This document shows positions 1 through 11,229 of a stretch of DNA of 40,439 nucleotides, in pieces (positions within the stretch are counted from its first letter, which is position 1; every line of letters starts with the position of its first letter). The DNA comes from Lingula anatina (Eukaryota > Brachiopoda > Lingulata > Lingulida > Lingulidae), in NCBI RefSeq assembly GCF_001039355.2, contig NW_019773770.1, positions 569,628 to 610,066 on the forward strand, given 5' to 3'. The notes below the pieces were generated by a model. That model did not search any database and was not told the DNA's origin. It saw only the letters and a list, made by a program, of their open reading frames with translations. The translations under genes were made by a program, and so were the position numbers.

Positions 1-1196
1 TCCTTTCTGCGTACTTTGTGCAACCACGAAACTGGCATCACTGTAGTTATAAAAGGAGGCACAGGAATTGCTTTGGGTGCAAAATGAATGCTCAATGATC
101 GGACAGTTGTCAGCATGTAAAGTATTATAGTTTTTTTACTCTCAACCAGGGTCGTACTAAGGGACGCAGAAAGGATGCCATCCAGTGTAGAGGGGGCTTA
201 AGAAAAAGGCTGCCGATGAGAACCTGAAGAGGGGGGGGGGGGTTGGTAGGAAATTTTGACTTCCTTCTATGATAATTAAAAGCAATTCAAGTGAATGACA
301 GTGCAGAACATGTATTATAATACATATATTGTGTGCGTGGGAGCTCAAATAACATTCAAATGTCTAACAAATCATGCTGCATAAAAATCTATTGACTAAG
401 TTTCCATCTTTATGTCCAGGCAGACAGCATTTCAAACTGAACAATTATTATCATAAGTTGGCACCCAAATAAACTTCTGTAAAGAACACTTAATAGAGCA
501 TTCAGTTAACAAACCCACCAGGTCAAAATGCCAGCCAATCTATTTGTTCATTACTTATACCTGGATGAACTTAACACAGGCATTGATTGGTTGTTTCCTG
601 TTTCTCTGAGTTCAAGGTCAAGGTTACTGACCCAGATATGTCAGGTACATTTTGATTGCAGGTGCATATCTACCAAAGATTAATTGTGTTTTATTGATTC
701 AATTGCAGAGTGTCTGTATCTTTTTTTTTAAACTTAAAAAATGTTTGTGTAACATTTCATTTTCAATCAGTTTAAGCAGTCTGCTAAATGGGTGATTGTG
801 AATAAAGAGGAGGGATCTGGACTCGAAACACAACTCAAATCAAATCATCAAACAAAAACAAAAACATGAGATCATGTATGGAAGTTCAAACCCATTTTCT
901 TTGACACTGAAAGTCCATGGAAGTCAATAAGGCTGCAGTGTATTTGAAATAGGTGAAAATTGATGCTATAAAGACCAAGTCCTATCATATGTCTGGTTTC
1001 ATTACTACTACAATAATACATGACATTTATCTATCTAAAGCTGTTCAAAAAGAATTGCTCATTAGGAAAAATCAAGTGGATTATTTACTTAGGTTATAAA
1101 TAAAACATGCCTATAAAATCTTACACTTTGTCTCTTTAAAAAAAAATCATTGCCAGGTGCTACGTTAAAGGGACAAGTGTCTCTTCTTTCTCCCAC
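1..1196 (-). other. KDM6A: Partial KDM6A intron after exon e
   Basis: The donor GTGGGA sits at 1191-1196 on the minus strand and no acceptor plus exon is recognisable to the left edge. The stretch holds a 12-G run at 231-242 and a T run near 721-729. I see nothing else in it. Confidence 0.8.
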
Positions 1197-1317
1197 CTTT
1201 ACACTGGTCTCATAATCCGAGTTGACTTTGAACATCAACCCCAGGCGAATGTGGATCTCGTTAGCTCGGCTGAACCCTGGATCAGTATAAAGCACCTGCT
1301 GAAACGCCTTGATTGCC
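1197..1317 (-). CDS. KDM6A: KDM6A/UTX internal exon e (TPR2 second helix to TPR3)
   Basis: This 121-nt minus-strand exon has acceptor TTTGCAG and donor GTGGGA. The first G completes Trp, then 40 codons follow. They include [15 protein letters not shown] (second TPR2 helix) and [19 protein letters not shown] (first TPR3 helix), ending SVK in phase 0. Vertebrate UTX reads WAIKAFQEVLYVDPSF and [21 protein letters not shown] here, so the match is strong and continuous with exon d. The next exon (starting near the vertebrate HFQLALVD) is not found between 1 and 1196, so it lies beyond the left edge. GTGGGA is a somewhat weaker donor than the others. Confidence 0.95.
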
Positions 1318-1851
1318 CTGCAAAGATAAAATACAATGCAAATGTTGAATACATGAACATCAGGGAGACAGTAGGGATTACTAGTCTAGTATTAGTAAAT
1401 AGATCTATTTAGACCAAACATAAATTGTTAACCAGGCTGTTCTCATTTGTAAGAGATATCATGCTCATAAACTGAGCTTTTACCTTGATAAAACAAAACA
1501 TGTAACTGAAGATATATGTATCATAATAATCATTGGTATCAAGTATCATCAAGACCTAATATTTTTATGGTATCTGATGTTTAATATCATTTGCATCTGG
1601 AAAATATAGGTTTTGTAAGTGTTGTAAGTGGTGATCCCCATTTTTTGTTTTTTTTTTCTTTGAAATTTTAAGGTCTGTGGACCAAAACTGAAAATACCAC
1701 AATAACGATTATGATATCCCACACACTAGTGCATCCAGCATACAGGTAGAATAATAAACCCTATATATCCCACCTGGTGCTTCTGACCCCAACCCCAACA
1801 CTAACATCTGTCACTTTTTACAATAATTATCACATTATGTTCTATGCTTGA

Positions 1852-1959
1852 ACTTTTCAATTTCTACACTTACTTAAGATGTACCTACAAAAGCTTAAAA
1901 CAGTAGTGATCTAAAGCTTTGTTATGTACAGCTCAAGTAAGTGTAGAAATTAAAAAGTA
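1852..1959. repeat. 108-nt foldback hairpin
   Basis: Two arms of about 46 nt pair across a loop of roughly 17 nt. The left arm contains AATTTCTACACTTACTT (from 1859) and the right arm contains its exact reverse complement AAGTAAGTGTAGAAATT (1935-1951). Pairing continues outward (ACTTTT / AAAAGT) and, with mismatches, inward (GATGTAC / GTACAGC, then AAAGCTT / AAAGCTTT). It may be a tiny palindromic transposon remnant or an intronic hairpin of microRNA-precursor size. I see no clear target duplication. Confidence 0.75.
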
Positions 1960-2995
1960 TAATATAATCAAAAGATTACACAGATGAATTTCCATCAAAA
2001 TAATTATCATGTTTCTTATTTCCACATTTGTCATACCTTTATGCATTGATCATCATTTTAACCTGAGCAAGATAACTACTAGGAAGGGGTTATCCACTTC
2101 TATTATCATTTTTTACAAGTCTACAAAATGTATGCTGGAGGAAAAGGTCAATGCCCTCTGTATGCATTTGAAAGATCTTCATCCTAAGGGATGTGTTTTT
2201 AAAGGTCATCATCTTAATTTTCCAACATGTATGCTCTGAATGGCATGGGAGGGGGGGGGGGGTCTGGAAAAGTCTATTCACTGTGGACTTGTGAAAATGA
2301 TGATAAAAATAGATTACCCCTAAAAAATGCAAAATCCTCTTTTGTCAGATTAAATACTAACTATTGAGCAATCCTGTATAATATTTGTGCATCCATGCAC
2401 ATTATAATAGTTCCAATCAACTCCACATGACCTGTCCCCTTCCAGATGGACCTGCTGACCACTGACATCATCAGCGTAAAAAATTCATTAATTACACGGA
2501 CCCACTGCTCGCACTCAGTGACCATCAATTATGGTCAGCCCAATGACTTGGTCAGCTCACTGGTCAGTGGGGATGGTTCACATGACTTAGTATTAAAAGT
2601 TTATTAATATTATTATTCTTATAGTATCAACACCTTTACATGAAAATAAGTGACAGAGCAATCAAAATTGGTTTTCATGAACAAAATGGGTTTTTATGAA
2701 GTATTCCTTGCCTTTAAATCCCTCTACGCCTCTTCAATAAATGACTGGCCCTGAGTTCTGATGGACGACATTCTATGCAGAAGGTCAAATCAATAAAATT
2801 CAAATTTTCACTTAATGGGCTTTTACACTCTGTGACCCGTAATCCTGACAGTACATGCAAACCTGTGGACCAGCACACAGTCATAAACACAGACTCTGTC
2901 TTATTACTAAAGACAAAGACTTATTACTTGTCAATATTCACTAAACACCAAGGCCCCCGTTTTGTTACTAATAAAGTATCTGTCAAATAGACAAA
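1960..2995. other. Intron segment, no gene seen
   Basis: AT-rich sequence with a 12-G run at 2251-2262. A short stretch at 2448-2575 is rich in GGTCA/TGACC motifs (for example 2533, 2551, 2562). Short reading frames here show no family signature. Confidence 0.6.
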
Positions 2996-3542
2996 GAGCG
3001 CATTCTCAACGAATTAAGCCAGGCTTTACAAAGCCATTGACCTAAAAATGGCGGACGTACATGAAAGAAAAACCACCTAATCTTTTAATAGTCTCTCCAC
3101 CTCCCCACACATCGTCCCTGCGGGGTAGAGTAATTAAATTGCGTCTCCGTTCGCCATGCGGAAGCTACCTGAGAAATATTAAGTGCGCATGCTCATCAGT
3201 TAAACTCGTGGTGAAGAAAGCATGGCGGCTGAAGGCGATCGAAGGAAAAAAAGCTCTTCTGTTCTATTATCTTTGAAAACAGAGACGAAAAAGGAATAAT
3301 TTGGCCCGTAGAGCAGCAATGAATCGACTATCTACGGAGATAATATCACCAGAGATATTCACGGAAATATTAATGTTCGGAGCCGAGATTTAATTACTGT
3401 ACCCCGCAGGGACGACGTGTGGGGAGGCATGTGAGAGGCGGAGAGACTATTAAAAGATTAGGCGGTTTTTCTTTCATGTACGTCCGCCATTTTTAGGTCA
3501 CCCGCTTTGTAAAGCCTGGCTTAATTCGTTGAGAATGCCTTC
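2996..3542. mobile_element. Foldback element A1 (547 bp, Harbinger-like MITE)
   Basis: Long inverted arms of about 154 bp (2996-3149) and 164 bp (3379-3542) flank a 229-bp loop. The ends are GAGCGCATTC and, on the other strand, GAAGGCATTC. The arms share TCAACGAATTAAGCC, GGCGGACGTACATGAAAG and a TCTTTTAATAGTCTCTCC block. AAA directly flanks both sides (2993-2995 and 3543-3545), which fits a three-base target duplication. Three-base duplications and GC-rich ends with an ATTC/TTCA core are known for PIF/Harbinger-type MITEs, so assignment to that superfamily is inference. The loop is unlike the arms (see the entry at 3150-3378). Related decayed or shorter copies are at 18756-19068 and 19835-20136, and both lack this loop. 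Confidence 0.85.
3150..3378 (+). other. Promoter-like loop of element A1 with a 25-codon ORF
   Basis: The 229-bp loop is richer in CpG than its surroundings. It contains TGCGCATGCTCA (3184-3195), one base off the NRF1-type palindrome, followed by AAAGCATGGCGG, a good animal start-codon context. The frame from the ATG at 3222 runs 25 codons (MAAEGDRRKKSSSVLLSLKT and so on) to a stop at 3297-3299. A second short frame follows (ATG at 3319, MNRLSTEIISPEIFTEILMF..., ending in TAA near 3391). I do not recognise either peptide. The loop may be a captured piece of a host 5' exon or the remains of the parent transposon's own promoter. No protein function is claimed. Confidence 0.35.
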
Positions 3543-3963
3543 AAATATTACCTCTTGCATGTGGAAAATTTAGCCACTGTAGAATCAACTTACATGAGAT
3601 GGCAGCACATAATGCTGTCACTCTCCTGAGGAGACAACCTCCTATATTGTAAGGCAGCAAGGATTCAGTCTTCTTTTAAGACATTATTTAAATACTGTCA
3701 TTGTAACTAAAGTCCACATTTTTGTTCACATTTCTGATAAATTAATGTATTAATTTTCCCAATATGACTTTTCTCTGTAGGCAATGTGAGGCCATTGGGT
3801 CAGACCAGGCTCACGACTAAGCTAGGTTGCCATCATTTCTTTTCCCTATCTGATTCTTTCCTCATCCCTAGGTGCTATAAGCTACAAACTTTGGACCAAA
3901 GAGAAGAGAAAAGGCTTGCTGCCAACGTTCAACTCATGTTAGTCATGTGTCCAACTAAACAAA

Positions 3964-4222
3964 CTTGTACAGAGATAGTCCAACCTAACATAAGTATAAG
4001 CAGTCCTTAAAAATGATCACCATTAATATTGTACAGAGAAGATTCAATCTCACTTAAGTGTAAATAGGCCTTTAAAACTATCACCTGGTCTATTAACATT
4101 GTACAAAGGAGGTTCAAACTTGCGTAAGTGTAAAAACGGACTCCTACGACAATCACCATGAAAGTTGAATGTACAGAAATGGGTCAACCTATCCTAAGTG
4201 TAAACAGGCCTTAAAAGTGACA
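3964..4222. repeat. Degenerate tandem repeat, about 64-70 bp, four units
   Basis: Four units each contain TTGTACA (or AATGTACA), a TTCAACCT-like block, TAAGTGTAAACAGGCC and TTAAAA..TGATCACCA. The GTAC anchors are at 3967, 4031, 4101 and 4171, giving periods of 64, 70 and 70. The units have diverged considerably, so this is an old array. Reading frames crossing it are products of the repeat, not genes. Confidence 0.75.
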
Positions 4223-5728
4223 CAATTTAAGGTGAATGTCCTAATACAGAAAAGTTCGCACCATCTTCCGCTAGAGCATTCTGTGACCCCAATTCACTTC
4301 CAAGCTGATGGAAGAGAATCAATTGCGCACATATTAGCTCTTATTATAAGGTTAAACTACAATGTGACACATGTATCTGAGAACAGCAGCAATGTGACAA
4401 CCAAATGAATGCAAGAGGTGGAACATATAAAATACCACCCAAGCCAAGTTTCATTGTTTTTCATTAACAATGACTGAAATAAGTATTATTGTCTACAGAA
4501 GATATAAAAACATTAGCTATCAAAATGCAAAATACAATCACATTACATGGAAATTTATCAACTTAACCAGCATAGTCTACAAAAGAATGCATAAACCTGC
4601 CATCAATGACAGAATATGAACACATTGACTACACGTCAATACTTTATAAAGCTTTCAAAATCATCAGCCATTTGAGAAGATAAAGAATTTGCTGGGGGGA
4701 GGGGTTACTACTTTTAAGGGGTAAAGAAACTGTAACAAAAATATAATCACTCCCTAAATAAGAGGCAATAAAACTTGACTTCCCAACACTGAATTAATCA
4801 GGGATAAGATTAAAGGTAAATAGATCAACACAGTCATCAACTCCCGAGGCACACAGGCAACGGGTTTGCCTCAAGTTACTATCATTTCCGTCCCTGGGGC
4901 AGAATTTTTAGATCCCTTTATTTCTCTAATTGGTCAGAGAGAAGATTAAACAAAAACAGAGCAACAATGAAATATTCAGGACCTGCCTGGGGTACAATAC
5001 TGCAGTCATTAACTGTCAAGCCTGTCAAAGGTGGCTAGGTTTATTTTTCATTACTTTTGCAATAATGTCCATGTTTCCCCTCAGCAGCTCTCTTTCTTAT
5101 TGAGTGGAAAAAAAGGACAATTTACACAATACAGAATGGTGCAAACAACAGTCTGACCTGGTTTGACTGGTGTGTTTTTTTGGCATGCCTGACACTGTGA
5201 TACATGTAGGATATTTTTTTCTTTTCCTTTTTTTTTAAATCTATGTTTGCATATTTCATGAGCATTTTACACATAAAACACTGGTGAAGAGGTTTGTCTA
5301 CAAGGAGACTACCCTGTAAATTCACCAGCTTTTCCTTATGACAAGTCATAGAGCTCTGAACAAGTTAAACTATTCTCAATAAATATTGACTCCCTTGATT
5401 AAGCCAACAGATATAAGCCTGATTGTTTTTTTTTCTTTTTCTAAACTTTTGAATACTTATCGTATAACCAGTACCTGTCAGCCTGAGGCCTAAGGGCTGC
5501 GTTCAGAACTGATGCAAAAATCACCGAATTTCAAGATTCTGTGAAAATAGTTTATGCCTCAGCCAACTGAGGGCAAAGTAATAACATAAGTAGTGGCAAG
5601 ATATGTCTAGCAGCTTCCAAGGCTTAACGATGTACCTGTCTGACTTAAGGTCACTAGCCACCCAACCCAGTCAGGCTGTTTACGTTACAGCACCTATGCC
5701 TCTCAGGTAAGGACAAAAGAAAAGGTTA
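4223..5728. other. Intron segment, no gene seen
   Basis: Unique-looking AT-rich sequence. At 5491-5516 TAA is followed by GGGCTGCGTTCAGAACTG, which resembles the left end of the foldback elements described here, but I find no matching right end nearby. Nothing else is supported. Confidence 0.55.
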
Positions 5729-5910
5729 CAGGACATTCAAAACACTAGACTAACAGATCTGTGGATCTAGTATGGCGATAGACTAAAAAGCTTGCCTCTT
5801 TATTCCAGATAAGACACTGAATAGATTCACTGCAGGGATTACGCAAACAACCATTCTAGTGGGTCATATTTGATCCGCGGATCTGTGAGTCAGCGGTTCT
5901 GAATGCGCTC
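5729..5910. mobile_element. Foldback element B1 (182 bp) with TTA target duplication
   Basis: The ends are CAGGACATTC and, reverse-complemented, GAGCGCATTC. Inner arms share GACTAACAGATC-type sequence on the left with GATCCGCGGATCTG on the right, followed by GTCATATTTGATC-type blocks. TTA flanks both sides exactly (5726-5728 and 5911-5913). The length matches copy B2 (183 bp) and copy B3 after removal of its insertion (186 bp). It is non-coding, so movement would depend on a transposase supplied elsewhere. Assignment to PIF/Harbinger is inferred from the TWA-type duplication. Confidence 0.85.
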
Positions 5911-6498
5911 TTAGACAGAAAGGGAACCACATTCCCCCAATACTGACTGGAGTGGACTACCTAGTCTAAGCTAGCCAGACTATTTGTGAAACTGGTAAGG
6001 CAAGGCAGGAGGAAAGGTGAAAGAGAGGATAAAGAATGATATATTTATGTCATATGACCACCAGCTCCCAGACAGAGATGAAAAATGTGATGTCAGAAAA
6101 GCACTATCTAGCCCTAAGATATGGTGGTCTTACCTCTCGACTACAAACAGCTTTTCATCCAGCAAGTCCATTAATACTTTGACAAAGAGTAAGGGCCCAC
6201 TCCCAATAAAAGTAGCATTCTACATATATCGATACAACTCCATGGGGACTCCTGCTGAATGCAATCAGATTAACACATTAACACGCTTCCTCTAGTTTTC
6301 AACATATTGGTTTAACCCCAGCTTTTCCATATTGTAATCAACGCCATTGGGACTGGGCCCTAAAACATGATGCTCTGAAATGTCATGCCAGTTTCTCTCC
6401 ATGCCTTAAGTATTGTTTTAACTTTTTAAAAGGCTGACATTTGGGCTGCCTACAGGAAGAAAACTGACAATTCACATATACAGGTGTGGGTGGCTGTG

Positions 6499-6642
6499 AG
6501 GGGTAAACTTGAGGGCTAACAATGTGGGGTTAGGGGAAAGGGGTAAATTAAGGGGTGACAAAGTGCGGGGGAGAGGGGGTAATCTGGAAGATGACATTGT
6601 TAAGGGGAGGGGAAAGGAAGGGGTATACTGAGAGGTAACAAA
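6499..6642. repeat. G-rich degenerate minisatellite (about 40 bp, four units)
   Basis: Unit starts (GGGTAA/GGGTAT) are at 6501, 6541, about 6577 and 6621, giving spacings of roughly 40, 36 and 44. Each unit continues with a TGAGGGGTGACAATGT-like core and a GGGGAGAGGGGAAA-like G-rich block. The plus strand is purine and G rich with several runs of four or more G, so it could form G-quadruplexes. Confidence 0.65.
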
Positions 6643-8264
6643 AAAACTCTCTGGAGAGTGAGGAATGCCAGAACGATATCAATTAGCCATGAGCAGGATA
6701 TGCCACCCATTCACTTGTTAACTAAGCATTTCCAATTATTATAAAACATGCGCCCCATGCTTTCAAATCCATTTAAAGTAAAATACCACCTACGTATCAA
6801 TGCTATGTCAAATATCTTTCTGTAAACTGCCAAAATATTTGCAAAATAAAATAAAAAAAATGTCAACAAATTTGGCCTCTGGATGTTAAGTCATACCAAA
6901 AATTTAATATGGCATCAGCTTGTCAGATATCATTATTTTTAATTATATGAAAAATATGTCGCAAGTTTAAAAATTCACATATTCTAGAGTGCCTTTTCAA
7001 GTACAAGTCAATCACGTTTCCAGCTGTCAGCAGCCACTGAACCTTTGCCTGTATTTGTGTCGGGTGCCAGTGACCCCAAGATTGAAATATTTCAACACTT
7101 TTAATGCAGGGAAAACCTGTTCAGTTTCCTCCTACAGCAGTGTTACTAAATATGTTACCAAAAATGTCTTCTTTTTAAAAAAAAAAAAAAAAAGAAAATA
7201 CCTGTTTAAGTTGTCAATATAAGAAAGTTGCACATTGCTATTGTATATGGATAAACAAAAGATACCTCCAAAAACAATGAAAAGCTTTTATAATGATTTT
7301 ACAAGGATATTTCTGGATCAACACTATATTTTACTTCTCAACTGCCTTTAAACAATAACAAACATTCTGAGCCTGTAAATGCCCTTACACTTTCTTACAT
7401 AAGCTGAGGGAGAGACCTTCCTAAAATCTAATCACAAAAATCTCAACTGTTTCAAAGAGTTGCAACCTTAAAACTGACTTGCTGTCTAAAAATTATCCTT
7501 GAGGTGTGCCCAAACTTTTGACCAATTTTCTGAAAGGCATTTGGGACCAGTAACAAGTTCCAGCCCTCTCTTCACTTGTCAGTGCCAATCAAGAGGACTT
7601 CCTGTATAATTTCACAGGTGACTGACCCAGCTCTTTTCTCTTCAACAAAAGATTAACTGGTCACTGGAAGTTGGAAGAGCTTGGAAGTTCACTGACTCCA
7701 TGATATTGTAATGAACAGTAATATGGGAAAAATTATCAATCTTTCTGATACATATTTTTAGTTATTATTAAAGATATATTTCTGTGTTACATCTGAACTG
7801 ATTTTACTGTGGATTTTACTGTATAAAATAGAAGCTTAAAAAAGCTTGCTTTTCTATTTTGTTGCTAAAAGGAATGCTCTAATTTTAAGAATTTTCAACT
7901 TATAAAAAAAAACCGGTAAGAATATTTGTAAAAATTCATAATTTTCCCCATTGAAATAATCAAGACATTACCACATGCTGTATTTTGCACATGCTGACTT
8001 CAACTAATAGAGTGCAATGACCCTGCAAATGTGGATGAATTACATCAAGTACCTGATAAATTATCAGCTAATATGTATATTCATAATGAGCATTCAATAA
8101 TTTAAGTCCATATCCTGCTTGTTCAGAAAGATGTTAGTACATACAAGCAGAGTTGATGGAAGAAGACCCATCCTCTTCCACACTCCCTAACAGAGAAATG
8201 GTAAAGGTATATTTAAATAAATCTAGATTTGTTTAGCCAAAATTGTTAATATCTGTCTGTCTAT
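6643..8264. other. Intron segment, no gene seen
   Basis: AT-rich DNA with an A run at 7178-7193 and no recognisable element. A short reading frame near 6989-7222 has no family signature and ends in the poly-A run. Confidence 0.55.
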
Positions 8265-8447
8265 GAGCGCATTCAGAACAGCAGACTAACAGATCCACGT
8301 ATCAAATATGACTTATCCACTTGAATGCTTGTTGCATAATCCCTCTGAGGACTGTATTCGGTGTCTATAATTGGGAATTAAGCGGCAAGCATTGATGCAG
8401 GTCGCTATATTTCATCTGCGGATCTATTAGTCTGCTGTTCTGAGCTC
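8265..8447. mobile_element. Foldback element B2 (183 bp)
   Basis: The left end is GAGCGCATTCAGAACAGCAG, followed by ACTAACAGATCC. The right end, reverse-complemented, reads GAGCTCAGAACAGCAGACTA and appears to have lost the four bases GCAT near its tip. The interior parallels B1 and B3 (AAATATGACTTATCCACT, TGCTTGTTGCATAATCCC). No exact target duplication remains. It is preceded by CTAT, as is B3. Confidence 0.85.
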
Positions 8448-9659
8448 CATATGTCTACAAGTCATTGGGACTCTGTCATCAGTGGCTATCTACCTCCATA
8501 AAGTTATTCACCTTAATTTTCTACTAGAACTTTACACCTGAAACAGATAATTTTTGCTTCCCATATATATAATGCTCCACCTCCTATAATCAGGCCTCCA
8601 TACATACAGCATACATATGGCCTACTCACTAATATACTGCCCAGTCCACTGTCTGACCAGTGAAGTTGAAAGACATCGGATATACCACAGTGATGTCTGC
8701 GCTGTCCCAGCCAACCACGACCAAATTCCAGTAGCTTCACACTTATCACAATGGTTCACATATCACAAAGACAAATGTTTTGGTGAAAACTTCACAGCAG
8801 CAATGACCCAATATCAAACAACATTGCATGCCATCTGATGGATAAAGTGTCCAGGCCAGGGTCAGTCACCCGGTGTCCAACTACAGCCGGTTGACCTCTT
8901 GACCACCACATGGTTTTGTAATGCTGACCAGATACACTTTGAGAGGGGGCAGCTCAAAACGGGATTTTTTATTTTTTTTAGATGCGGGCAAAGTGGTGGC
9001 CTCAAATATCAAGGAAATATTGGGGGCAGATTAAACTTCTATAAAGTTTACTGGTGAGCTCTATTATTCTGAGAAAGGGGGGGGGGGCAGCTCACAATTA
9101 CAAGTCATGTTTCACCTTATGGTAAGTAAGACCAGGTCAAAATTATATTTTTTGGAAAAAAAAAAAAATACATCATCAGGTGGCAACCATAGAAACCCAC
9201 CTGGTTATTTAGTTCCATAAACGCCAATGTTAAGTTGAGTTTCCAATTCAAATCAACTCAAAGTCAAACCACTCTCACATATAAAACTCTAAATTTCAAT
9301 TTAAGTGTCAAATGTCAACCTTTTCACTGCTAAAACACATCTAAGTCTAACTAAAGCAAGTCCACCGGACAATACCCCGCCCTTGTCTAACCAAACTTCA
9401 ACCACAAGAAAGCAATTCAAGGCTGCCAATAGTTTAACCCTTTGATGTGCCTTAAAAAGGGTAGACCTTTAGTCTGGGTTTCAATCAGTTTGACCACAGG
9501 TGGACCGCTAAATATGTTGACTACGATGATGGAAAGAGAATACACATCTCTCCCACCAACTTTATAACAATAGCACGTCAACCACTGTGCGTTTATTTAT
9601 ACACTGTACATGAGGAGTGGAACTTTGTTAAATTTCAATAAAATTTTAAAGACAATTTT
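8448..9659. other. Intron segment, no gene seen
   Basis: This stretch contains two related short blocks (GGGGGCAGCTCAAAAC near 8945 and GGGGGCAGCTCACAATT near 9082), each following a G run. The rest is unique AT-rich sequence without recognisable coding content. Opposing overlapping frames at about 8513-8838 look like chance. Confidence 0.5.
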
Positions 9660-9752
9660 GAGAAAGAGAGAGAGAGAGAGAGAGAAAGGAAAGAAGGAAG
9701 GAAGAAAAAGAAAGGAAGGAAGAAAGGAGAGAGAGAGAGATGGGGAGAGAGG
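9660..9752. repeat. Homopurine microsatellite (GA)n/(GGAA)n
   Basis: About 90 bases of plus-strand purines: a (GA)n block, then GGAA/GAAA-rich units, then (GA)n again and a GGGGAGAGAGGG tail. Long charged or Ser/Leu-rich reading frames on both strands here are artefacts of the repeat. Confidence 0.95.
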
Positions 9753-11229
9753 GCAACTGGCAGGTGTACCTGCATTTATAAACTTAGCTCTTTTCCTACA
9801 TATAGCCAAAGGGCACTGAACAACAGACAATATCCTATTAAGACAATAATTACAATGTCACAGACAGACTTGTAAAAAACAGCCACAAACCACCAAAATA
9901 ATCAAGCTCAAGCTAAAATAGAGCACAAAGCATTGTCACACAGTGTGTCTCTCTGTGTTAAGTCTGCTGGATCCATTATTGGAAAAGACACTCTCTCATT
10001 CTTGTGGTCTACAGAGGGCAGTGTTACACAAGACAGGCTATATGAGTTTCATATTTGTGGTTTACCAGAATTCCTGTACCGCAGGTGTGAGGAGACGGTG
10101 TATTATTTGACCAGCCCACAAGGTGACCGTCAGGCGCTGAAATCTAAAGAGCTTACGCCTACTTTAGCGTTTTTTGTCATAAGGATATTGTTGAGTTTTT
10201 AAGTATATCTTTCATAGTTACAGCTCTTTTTTCATGGTTACAGTTACTGTATAAGTCTGTTGTTAATTTATGCCTTTTTTCATGCATTTTGACTTTACAG
10301 CTATGCTTGGCTGACTGATAGCTAGCAGCACTTCACTATTGTGAGAGAGAATCAAATGAGAGAGAATCAAAGTTAAATTTTAGTCCGAGAAAAGGCATCA
10401 AGCGTTCAACCAATTCCTATACGATAATGCTGATATTTTCTTAAGATATTTTCCTTAAATCAAAATATTTAAAACACTTCAATTAGCAAGTACTGGCCAT
10501 TATCAATTACTGGAACCTATAACAGGAAAATAACACTCAGTAACTAAGACCACTACTTACCTAGTTATTCCAAAAATAACATGCTTCAAAACAAGTCTAT
10601 TATCACATACTGCAAGCCAAATCCTCTATTACAAATAAGAAATATTAAGACGTGTTTTAAGTTGGGTCCACCTTACTTGTTACCTCTCATTTCAGCAGCA
10701 TGTCTGGGGCCCTATGTCTGGTGTGAGGACTTATGACCACAACTTGGTCTGGGTATTCTAAGATATGCTTACCCAAAGTGGGTGTAAACACGACTCAATT
10801 AATACCACACAAATTTATTTATCAACCAACTTATCAACCTGCCTCAACAGAAAAACTTGAAAACAACTTGGTTATCACTCTGATCATAATTAGGTCCTTG
10901 AAGCACACTACAGGTAATAATAACAATCTTATCTGAATAACAAGGACCAATTAAATGGGAAGCTCTAATTAAAGGCTTCCTACCTTGTTATGTCAAAACA
11001 TTTAACTTCAAAGGAAACACAGTATGTCAGGTAAAAGAGATTCTACACATCATATTGCTAAATAGTTAATTTAGTGAGGAAATATCAGGAAAGAAAAATA
11101 TTTGTAATTTAAAATGAGCTCCTGACTGTTTACTTTCTCCCAACCATTAATTTTTCTCTCATTTTCTCCATTCTCTACCCCCCCCCCCTTATCCCTCAGC
11201 TCCCTTTCTTTTTTCCTCCTGTCCTTCCC
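9753..11229. other. Intron segment, no gene seen
   Basis: Unique-looking AT-rich sequence ending in a pyrimidine-rich zone with a C run near 11179-11188. An 89-codon open frame at 9933-10202 has no recognised domain and I do not call it a gene. Confidence 0.5.

Noticed and set aside
2448-2575. Cluster of GGTCA/TGACC motifs, also at 16250-16350, considered as nuclear-receptor sites.
   Set aside because: Five-base motifs are common, and spacing and orientation are irregular. It could equally be a worn short repeat.
5491-5516. TAA followed by GGGCTGCGTTCAGAACTG, like a left end of the shared-tip elements.
   Set aside because: No matching right end was found before element B1, so at most it is a solo remnant.
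9597-9830. Overlapping open frames on both strands (Arg/Glu/Lys-rich and Ser/Leu/Phe-rich).
   Set aside because: Both come from the homopurine repeat at 9660-9752.
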